Made by a program: the position numbers and the translations under genes. Below the pieces are notes generated by a model. The model made no database searches, had not been told where the DNA came from, and saw nothing but the letters and a program-made list of their open reading frames with translations. Below, piece after piece: positions 1 through 5,257 of a stretch of DNA of 5,257 nt (the first letter of the stretch is position 1; each line of letters opens with the position of its first letter). This DNA comes from an uncultured Eubacteriales bacterium (GTDB taxonomy: Bacteria > Bacillota > Clostridia > Peptostreptococcales > Anaerovoracaceae), in NCBI GenBank assembly GCA_959021945.1, contig CAUEYG010000159.1:1-5257 (forward strand), written 5' to 3'.

Positions 1-776
1 AAAGACTGGACGCTGCAGTAGAAGAGCTAAAGGGGCTTATCCGTTTTTTGGAAATGGAAACAGGGAGGATGTTTGATGAAAACAAGTTCATTAAGGTTAT
101 GAATCTGATCAATCAACAGGAGTCTTACTATAAAAAGGCAAGAGATCTGATCGCTGAAATATCCCCAGCGCCTGTGACAATTGCAGATACAGTCAATGCC
201 GTAATGCAGGCGCAATGGCAGAGAGGCACAGAATGGGCAGTACAGCATGCAAAGAGCTTTTTCGAGGAAATACAGCAAATGGCGGATTCCGGACATAAAG
301 CCTGTCCAAATGAAAAAATCAGGTTAATGTGGATTGGAAGAGGGCTGTGGTTTAATTTAGGATTTTACCAATATTTTGAGAAAAAGTATGGTGCTGTTTT
401 CGTCTGGTCCATGTATCTGGCCATGGGAGCAGATGCTTATATTCGAAATCATGTAGAAAAAGATCCGCTGAGAGCACTGGCAGCAAGGTTTATCGGAATG
501 GAAGATTTTCTTCACATGCCTCCATGGAATGCAGAATGGTTTGTATCAGAGGCAAAGCATAATGGCATAGACGGAGTTGTGTATCTTGTGCCTGAAAACT
601 GTATGCAGGCTGTAGAGGGTTCCTACTTTATTACAAAGGGACTGGAAGATGCAGGTATTCCTGTGCTGCAGCTGCGTGCAGATCCGGTGGATGCGCGAAA
701 GTGGAATCAGGATACCATGACTGCTGCCGTAGAATCGTTTTTACAGGAGAGAATCATAAAAGGAGGAATGAAATAA
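1..776 (+). CDS. 2-hydroxyacyl-CoA dehydratase subunit (D-component/HgdB-like family), 5'-truncated by window edge
   Basis: The frame is open to the left edge (first whole codon at base 3), giving 257 C-terminal residues. Family subunits are usually about 370-430 aa, so roughly the last 60-65% is present. Features seen: an N-terminal helical stretch (ELKGLIRFLE, then GRMFDENKF) typical of the domain; a Rossmann-like half starting at KIRLMWIGRG; DPLRALAARF; the segment DGVVYLVPENCMQ, whose Cys (codon 600-602) fits the C-terminal cluster-ligand position; and AGIPVLQL followed by DPVDARKW, matching the family's D-x-x-D-x-R signature near the end. Family members form two-subunit [4Fe-4S] enzymes that, after one-electron activation by an ATPase activator, dehydrate 2-hydroxyacyl-CoA to enoyl-CoA in the cytoplasm. 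The partner subunit and activator are not visible here. The stop overlaps the next start, implying coupled translation. A benzoyl-CoA-reductase-like homologue is possible; the substrate is unknown. An internal TTG at 48 is unlikely to be the start, because residues before it continue the domain. Confidence 0.88.
   Translation, partial: RLDAAVEELKGLIRFLEMETGRMFDENKFIKVMNLINQQESYYKKARDLIAEISPAPVTIADTVNAVMQAQWQRGTEWAVQHAKSFFEEIQQMADSGHKACPNEKIRLMWIGRGLWFNLGFYQYFEKKYGAVFVWSMYLAMGADAYIRNHVEKDPLRALAARFIGMEDFLHMPPWNAEWFVSEAKHNGIDGVVYLVPENCMQAVEGSYFITKGLEDAGIPVLQLRADPVDARKWNQDTMTAAVESFLQERIIKGGMK
761..766 (+). promoter_or_regulatory. Ribosome binding site AGGAGG for the CoA-transferase
   Basis: A perfect AGGAGG lies inside the last codons of the dehydratase gene, 9 bases before the ATG at 776. 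It fixes the CoA-transferase start at 776 rather than at an in-frame ATG at 701. The dehydratase stop and this start share a base (TAATG, 774-778), so ribosomes finishing the first gene can reinitiate directly. Confidence 0.9.
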
Positions 777-1993
777 TGGAAGGAAGAGGTCCTTTAACAG
801 GATATAAAATTTTAGATCTGACACAATTTGAATCCGGCACTGTTTGTACAGAAACACTGGCCTGGATGGGAGCTGAAGTCTGGAAAGTAGAGCGGCCTGT
901 AAAGGGGGAGCTGGGAAGATACTCTGTAGAAGAACCGGATAAAGATTCTGTAGGATTTATCATACTTAATATGAATAAAAAATCAATTACCTGTAATTTA
1001 AAATCACAGGAAGGAATCAGCCTGATTTACAAATTGCTCAAAGAGGCTGATGTGATTGTTGAAAATATGGGGCCCGGCTCCATAGAAAGGTTGGGCCTGA
1101 GCTATGAAGAATGTAAAAACATCAACTCAAAGATCATATATGCTCAGATTAAAGGCTTTGGTATGGATGGACCCTATAAAGATTACCCTGCCTTTAATCC
1201 TGTGGCAGCAGCAGTAGGAGGCGCACCGGCTATTACTGGATTTCCGGGAGAAATGCCGGTTCAGTCCGGTGTAAACCTGGGTGATTCAGGAGCAGGATAT
1301 ATGTGTGCCATGTCCATCATAGCAGCTTTGCTGCAAAGGGAGCGAGAGGGGATTGGACAGAGGATTGAGGTATCCATGCAGGATGTTGTAATCGCATTTC
1401 AGCGTTCCAGCTGGGAGCCTTATTATAGAGAAGGAAGGCCTCCAAAACGTGTTGGAAATGGAATGCCTCTGGAGGATGTAGGTCCTGCAGGAATGTACCC
1501 TTGCAAACCCTTTGGGGAAAATGACTATGTGCATGTTTACTGCTCAAGGCATCCGGGCAGTAATCATTTTAAAAACTTGTGTAGGATTATGGAAAGAGAA
1601 GACCTTCTGGCAGATGAGCGCTTTGCAACGCCAAGATCCAGATTTGAACACAAGGATGTGCTGGACCCTATTATCAGTCAATGGACCAGCAAACATACAA
1701 AGCAGGAAGCCATGGATATCCTGTGCAAAGCCGATATTCCGGCAGGTGCAGTACTGGACTGCGATGATATTACAAAAGATGAATACTTGCGAAAAAGGGG
1801 TATGATGGTGGAACTCGATACAAAAGACAGAGGCAAATTGGTAGTGCCTGGCTTCCCTTCCCGGATGTCGGAAAACCATGTGGAGTATTGTCTTTCCCCG
1901 GGCCTTGGAGAACATAACCGGGAAATTTACCAGGAGCTTTTAGGTGTTTCCGATGAAGAAATGGAAGACCTGAAAGAAAAAAAGGTCCTTTAG
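776..1993 (+). CDS. CaiB/BaiF family class III CoA-transferase
   Basis: This 405-aa protein is the usual length for class III (formyl-CoA transferase/CaiB/BaiF/FldA) enzymes, which move CoA between carboxylic acids through an aspartyl-CoA thioester. It opens with the family N-terminus (PLTGYKILDLTQFESG, then AWMGAEVWKVERP at 29-41), followed by LNMNKKSITCNLKSQEG (64-80), ADVIVENMGPGSIERLGLSY (91-110), and IYAQIKGFGMDGPYKDYPAF (121-140). The expected nucleophile is Asp170 in GDSGAG (codon 1283-1285), matching Asp169 of formyl-CoA transferase and CaiB. The small-domain motif IPAGAVLDCDD (321-331) and a C-terminal PGLGEHN are also present. In this operon it probably activates a 2-hydroxy acid using the enoyl-CoA or product acyl-CoA as CoA donor, as FldA does in Clostridium sporogenes (inference). 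BaiF-like (bile acid) or carnitine-type substrates cannot be excluded. It shares one base with the dehydratase stop and ends 38 bp before the reductase. Confidence 0.95.
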   Translation: MEGRGPLTGYKILDLTQFESGTVCTETLAWMGAEVWKVERPVKGELGRYSVEEPDKDSVGFIILNMNKKSITCNLKSQEGISLIYKLLKEADVIVENMGPGSIERLGLSYEECKNINSKIIYAQIKGFGMDGPYKDYPAFNPVAAAVGGAPAITGFPGEMPVQSGVNLGDSGAGYMCAMSIIAALLQREREGIGQRIEVSMQDVVIAFQRSSWEPYYREGRPPKRVGNGMPLEDVGPAGMYPCKPFGENDYVHVYCSRHPGSNHFKNLCRIMEREDLLADERFATPRSRFEHKDVLDPIISQWTSKHTKQEAMDILCKADIPAGAVLDCDDITKDEYLRKRGMMVELDTKDRGKLVVPGFPSRMSENHVEYCLSPGLGEHNREIYQELLGVSDEEMEDLKEKKVL

Positions 1994-2019
1994 ATATTAC
2001 AAGAAAGATGCCACAAGAA

Positions 2020-2026
2020 AAAGGAG
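2020..2026 (+). promoter_or_regulatory. Ribosome binding site AAAGGAG for the enoate reductase
   Basis: AAAGGAG lies 5 bases before the ATG at 2032. It favours 2032 over the in-frame ATG at 2008, which has only a weak purine run before it and would add eight residues (MPQEKGVV) that do not look like the family N-terminus. The 38-bp gap after the CoA-transferase (1994-2031) shows no promoter or terminator, so one transcript is likely. Confidence 0.8.
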
Positions 2027-2031
2027 TTGTT

Positions 2032-4029
2032 ATGAGCATAAAATATCAAAATTTATTTACCCCCATAACCATAGGAAACTGTCGAATCAAAAACAGATTT
2101 GCCATGGCGCCTATGGGTCCCCTGGGTTTGGCAGATGCAGAGGGGGGATTTAACCAGCGGGGCATTGATTATTACACAGCGCGGGCTAGGGGAGGTGTCG
2201 GGCTGATTATGACAGGTGTGACCTTTGTAGATAATGAAGTGGAAGAACACGGGATGCCCAATTGCCCTTGCCCTACTCATAACCCTGTTCAGTTTGTGCG
2301 AACAGGACGGGAATTGACAGAGCGGATTCACGCTTATGGAGCTAAAATATTCCTTCAGATGTCAGGAGGTTTTGGGCGTGTTACGATTCCAACAAATTTG
2401 GGAGAGTTTCCTCCTGTAGCGCCGTCGCCGATTCCTCACAGATGGCTGGATAAAACCTGCCGGGAATTGACAAAAGAGGAAATCCACAAGATCGTAGTGC
2501 AGTTTGGCAAGGGAGCTTACAATGCCAAACGAGCCGGTTTTGACGGAGTCCAGATACACGCAGTTCATGAGGGCTATCTCATTGACCAGTTTGCTATTTC
2601 TCTCTTTAACCAGCGTACAGACGAATATGGCGGAAGCTTAGAAAACCGTTTGAGACTGGCTAGGGAAATACTGGAAGAAATAAAAAAAACATGCGGAATG
2701 GATTTTCCCGTAACATTGCGTTATAGTCCCAAGAGCTTTATAAAAGGGTTGAGGGATGGAGCGCTCCCGGGTGAAGAATTTCAGGAAAAAGGCAGAGACC
2801 TTGATGAAGGGGTAGAGGCTGCCAAATTATTGGAACAATATGGATATGATGCCTTGGATACAGATGTTGGCTCTTATGATTCCTGGTGGTGGAGTCATCC
2901 GCCTATGTATCAGGAAAAGGGACTTTACAGACCTTACGCAAAGCTGATGAAGGAGACTGTAGCCATTCCGGTGATTTGTGCAGGCAGAATGGATGACCCG
3001 GATATGGCATCGCAGGCTGTTCAAGACGGCACAACTGATCTTGTGAGTCTGGGAAGACCTCTTCTTGCTGACCCGGACTATGTGAATAAACTGCGTGCCG
3101 GAAGGACTGAGGAGATTCGGCCATGTATTTCCTGCCAAGAAGGATGCATGGGAAGGATACAAGAATATTCGGCTCTTAATTGTGCAGTAAATCCCCAGGC
3201 CTGCCGGGAGCGGGAAACTGTCCTGACACCTGCGGTCAGTCCCAAGAAGGTATTGATTGTAGGAGGAGGGCCGGCAGGTTGCGAGGCTGCTAGAGTCCTG
3301 GCGCTCCGAGGTCATAAGCCGCAGCTGTTTGAAAAAGGTCGGCGCTTGGGAGGAAATTTGTTGCCCGGAGGGGCTCCTGACTTTAAAGAAGACGATCTTG
3401 CCCTGGCAGATTGGTATGCTCATACCTTAGGGAGGCTGCAAGTCCCGGTTCATTTGGGAAAAACCATGACAAAGGAGGAGGTTTTATCTGCAAATGCAGA
3501 TGCGGTCATCATTGCTACCGGTTCTGTGCCAAAACGCTTTTCTTTGGGGAATGATCGCAACGTATTTTCTGCTGCACAGGTTCTGTTGCAGGAAAAAGAA
3601 CCGGGTGAGCATACAGTGGTAATCGGCGGGGGCCTGGTAGGTTGTGAAACAGCCCTATGGCTTGCACAGCAAGGAAAGAAAGTTACGATTGTAGAGGCAT
3701 TGGAGCAGCTGCTTGCTGTTAATGGTCCGCTGTGCCATGCAAACAGCGAGATGCTGCAGCGTCTGATTCCTTTCCATAAAATTGAAACCTTGACTTCCAG
3801 TAAAGCTTATCAATATGATGGAAAGGAGCTGCAGGTGGACACTCCCGGCGGAAGGAAGAGCCTGATCTGCGATTCGGTTATTTTATCCATAGGATATGAA
3901 GAGGAAAACTATTTATACAGACAATTGGAATTTGAAGTGCCGGAACTCTATCTCCTTGGAGATGCGAAAAAAGTATCCAATATCATGTATGGAATTTGGG
4001 ATGCTTTTGAAGTGGCCAGCTACTTGTAA
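2032..4029 (+). CDS. NADH-dependent 2-enoate reductase-like flavoenzyme (FMN, [4Fe-4S], FAD)
   Basis: At 665 aa it has the full length of the 2-enoate reductase/2,4-dienoyl-CoA reductase family. Residues 1-350 form the Old-Yellow-type FMN barrel: the start LFTPITIGNCRIKNRFAMAP, FLQMSGGFGRV (107-117), and HAVHEGYLIDQF (176-187), with Tyr182 at the usual proton-donor position. RTDEYGGSLENR follows at 195-206. The segments GALPGEEF (243-250) and SYDSWWWSHPPMYQ (281-294) resemble the FldZ/BaiCD branch. Four cysteines, Cys365, 368, 372 and 384 (CX2CX3CX11C), should bind the [4Fe-4S] cluster. Two dinucleotide folds follow: VLIVGGGPAG (407-416, FAD) and VVIGGGLVGCE (529-539, NADH), then YLLGDAKKV near the end. 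Family members pass NADH electrons via FAD and Fe-S to FMN to reduce a C=C bond next to a carboxylate, thioester or ketone. With the dehydratase and CoA-transferase upstream, reduction of the resulting enoate is the likely role. A BaiCD/BaiH-like steroid or bile-acid activity is the main alternative. No key residue appears missing. Confidence 0.93.
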   Translation: MSIKYQNLFTPITIGNCRIKNRFAMAPMGPLGLADAEGGFNQRGIDYYTARARGGVGLIMTGVTFVDNEVEEHGMPNCPCPTHNPVQFVRTGRELTERIHAYGAKIFLQMSGGFGRVTIPTNLGEFPPVAPSPIPHRWLDKTCRELTKEEIHKIVVQFGKGAYNAKRAGFDGVQIHAVHEGYLIDQFAISLFNQRTDEYGGSLENRLRLAREILEEIKKTCGMDFPVTLRYSPKSFIKGLRDGALPGEEFQEKGRDLDEGVEAAKLLEQYGYDALDTDVGSYDSWWWSHPPMYQEKGLYRPYAKLMKETVAIPVICAGRMDDPDMASQAVQDGTTDLVSLGRPLLADPDYVNKLRAGRTEEIRPCISCQEGCMGRIQEYSALNCAVNPQACRERETVLTPAVSPKKVLIVGGGPAGCEAARVLALRGHKPQLFEKGRRLGGNLLPGGAPDFKEDDLALADWYAHTLGRLQVPVHLGKTMTKEEVLSANADAVIIATGSVPKRFSLGNDRNVFSAAQVLLQEKEPGEHTVVIGGGLVGCETALWLAQQGKKVTIVEALEQLLAVNGPLCHANSEMLQRLIPFHKIETLTSSKAYQYDGKELQVDTPGGRKSLICDSVILSIGYEEENYLYRQLEFEVPELYLLGDAKKVSNIMYGIWDAFEVASYL

Positions 4030-4066
4030 CTTTGACTGGGAAAAGTCCTGCTCTATCATGGCTGTA
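4030..4066. other. 37-bp convergent intergenic gap without a clear terminator
   Basis: This gap separates the 3' ends of the enoate reductase (stop 4027-4029) and the minus-strand regulator (stop 4067-4069). The only inverted repeat seen is a 4-bp stem, GACT at 4034-4037 and AGTC at 4044-4047, with no U-run on either side. That is too weak to call a bidirectional terminator. Confidence 0.6.
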
Positions 4067-5242
4067 TTACTGCTCTTCACCAAAGGCAGCAATAGGAAAA
4101 GGCTTGTAACAATACCTTTCGCAATAGTCATAAAGCATACAGGAAAAGAGCAGTCTCTGCCTGATATAAGAGTCTTCAAGGTCATCTTCAATGATTTCTG
4201 TAATTTTATTGATTTTGTTCATAGTGGTGTTTCGATGCATGAACAAAAGCTTAGCGGTCTTTGTAAGACTGCGGTCATTGAGCAGATAACACAGCAGGAC
4301 TTCCCTCAAATTAGTGTTGTGTTTTAAATCGTAGCGAATGAGGGCTGATAAACCGGGATGGGTCAGATAGAGAATATTGTTATGGTGAAAGGTCTGTTCA
4401 AACTGTTTATAACATAAATGGAGGATGTAATAGACACCGTACTCCTCCTGTAGAAAGATTCGTTCATCCGGGTCTTGCCGCATTCGTTTGGCAATGTTTA
4501 AAATATTGGAAGCAATGATGTATTCGGTCCGAATCATTTCAAAATTTCTGGTCTGATTGCTGATTCCGGCAAAGGCATCGAATTCCTTGAGGAAAGCGCC
4601 AAGCTCTTTTCTGATTTTTTCAGGAAATCCTACAAGGCGATCTTTGCTGTGATACATGAGGATGAGCCGGTTTCCCAAAAAGGTTACATTTGAAGAAGGC
4701 AGAATTTCAGCAAGAGCCTGCCTGGCTTTGCTGAGAGTGGACTGAAAGGTTGCAGGATTTTGCGCTTCAATAACAATCATATTATAAGGATCTTCGGAGC
4801 TGTAATCCAGTTGTCTCATGGCTGCTTTGACCTCTGCTTCTCCTAAAAGGTCCATAGAGAGGATGCTTTTGAAAAATAAATCAAAATCAAAGATCATGTC
4901 CTGCCTGCCTGCTTCTTTTCCCAGCGCAGTCAGGGCCGTGTTAAGACGGTTGTACAGGGGGGCCAGCTCCAGGTTTGTCTCAATAAGGTTCAAACCGGCC
5001 AGGGTGTATTGCTGCGCCTCCTTTGTGACAGGCGTAAAAAAAATCGCATCTTTGGGAATGGAAAATTGTTTGATTGTATGAAAAATGTCTTTCCGGCTTC
5101 CAATACAAAGACTCTTTGGTTTTACAGCAGTTGTTCCATCCAGCAAAATGATCGTACTGGGAACAGACATGGCTGCATTTTTTGTCTGAACATTTGTTAC
5201 AGCTCCTTTGAGCTGGTTTAGCAGATAGTTTAAAACATTCAT
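4067..5242 (-). CDS. PucR/CdaR-family transcriptional regulator
   Basis: This 391-aa protein ends in the PucR-type helix-turn-helix domain (about residues 311-370): LREVLLCYLLNDRSLTKTAK, then the signature HRNT (336-339), INKI and DLED. Residues of about 140-260 fit the central CdaR GGDEF-like region that usually precedes it (for example PYNMIVIEAQ, and GNRLILMYHS at 190-199). The first 110 residues match only loosely the N-terminal part of clostridial members, with no recognisable ligand-binding motif. There are no membrane segments or signal peptide, so it should be cytosolic. Family members activate or repress catabolic genes in response to metabolites. It runs convergently into the enoate reductase, so any control of the three-gene operon would act in trans at a promoter outside this window (inference by proximity). 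The ATG at 5242 is chosen because a good ribosome binding site precedes it. The residues after HRNT read TMNK where many family members have an L-x-YR pattern. Confidence 0.9.
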   Translation of the reverse strand: MNVLNYLLNQLKGAVTNVQTKNAAMSVPSTIILLDGTTAVKPKSLCIGSRKDIFHTIKQFSIPKDAIFFTPVTKEAQQYTLAGLNLIETNLELAPLYNRLNTALTALGKEAGRQDMIFDFDLFFKSILSMDLLGEAEVKAAMRQLDYSSEDPYNMIVIEAQNPATFQSTLSKARQALAEILPSSNVTFLGNRLILMYHSKDRLVGFPEKIRKELGAFLKEFDAFAGISNQTRNFEMIRTEYIIASNILNIAKRMRQDPDERIFLQEEYGVYYILHLCYKQFEQTFHHNNILYLTHPGLSALIRYDLKHNTNLREVLLCYLLNDRSLTKTAKLLFMHRNTTMNKINKITEIIEDDLEDSYIRQRLLFSCMLYDYCERYCYKPFPIAAFGEEQ

Positions 5243-5249
5243 GGCTGTG

Positions 5250-5254
5250 CTCCT
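5250..5254 (-). promoter_or_regulatory. Ribosome binding site AGGAG for the PucR-type regulator
   Basis: Read on the minus strand, AGGAG sits 7 bases upstream of the ATG at 5242-5240 and supports that start. Only 15 bases upstream of the gene are in the window, so its promoter and any operator are not visible. Confidence 0.85.
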
Positions 5255-5257
5255 GTT

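Noticed and set aside
701..775. 25-residue N-terminal extension of the CoA-transferase from an ATG at 701
   Set aside because: It overlaps the dehydratase coding region, has no family-like sequence, and the perfect AGGAGG points to the ATG at 776.
48..776. TTG at 48 as the start of the first gene
   Set aside because: The frame stays open to the left edge, and the residues before it (ELKGLIRF) continue the family's helical segment. The gene is better read as truncated by the window.
2008..2031. Upstream in-frame ATG of the enoate reductase at 2008
   Set aside because: The ribosome binding site lies inside this stretch and serves the ATG at 2032, where the conserved N-terminus begins.
2827..3423. 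Minus-strand 198-codon open frame inside the reductase gene
   Set aside because: It lies wholly antisense to well-conserved reductase sequence and has no domain-like composition.
3967..3998. Possible minus-strand terminator: A-run at 3967-3972 (U-run in the regulator transcript) beside TCCA...TGGA
   Set aside because: The stem is only about 4 bp with a long loop, and it lies inside the reductase coding sequence. This is not convincing as an intrinsic terminator.
3896..4327. Plus-strand 143-codon open frame across the convergent junction
   Set aside because: It is out of frame with the reductase, antisense to the regulator, without a ribosome binding site or recognisable domain, and is explained as a shadow of the two real genes.

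Overview
The window looks like a piece of an anaerobic Firmicute genome, most likely a gut-type Clostridia or Lachnospiraceae member. The reasons are the strong AGGAGG-type ribosome binding sites, the moderate GC content (not counted), the tight gene packing and the gene families themselves. An oxygen-sensitive 2-hydroxyacyl-CoA dehydratase and a clostridial 2-enoate-reductase-type flavoenzyme both point to amino-acid or hydroxy-acid fermentation. The species cannot be named from this sequence.

Layout: three plus-strand genes form one apparent operon from the left edge to base 4029. (1) The C-terminal part of a 2-hydroxyacyl-CoA dehydratase subunit runs off the left edge and ends at 776. (2) A complete class III (CaiB/BaiF) CoA-transferase of 405 aa spans 776-1993 and overlaps the first gene's stop by one base. 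(3) A complete FMN/[4Fe-4S]/FAD NADH-dependent enoate reductase of 665 aa spans 2032-4029. After a 37-bp gap with no convincing terminator comes a convergent minus-strand gene, 5242-4067, for a 391-aa PucR/CdaR-type transcriptional regulator. Its ribosome binding site lies at the right edge, so its promoter is outside the window.

Working model (inference): the CoA-transferase loads CoA on to a 2-hydroxy acid, the dehydratase removes water to give an enoyl-CoA, the transferase passes the CoA to the next hydroxy acid and releases the free enoate, and the enoate reductase reduces this with NADH to the saturated acid. This is the logic of the reductive branch of clostridial Stickland fermentation (fldAIBC plus FldZ for phenylalanine in Clostridium sporogenes). 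Here the reductase is in the same operon and the gene order differs. The second dehydratase subunit and the ATP-dependent activator are not in the window and would be expected upstream or elsewhere. The substrate cannot be read from the sequence. The regulator is the obvious candidate for controlling the operon, but only by proximity.

No RNA genes, mobile elements, CRISPR arrays or notable repeats were seen, and no non-coding stretch is longer than 40 bp. The genes belong to known families; the interest lies in their combination and unknown substrate.
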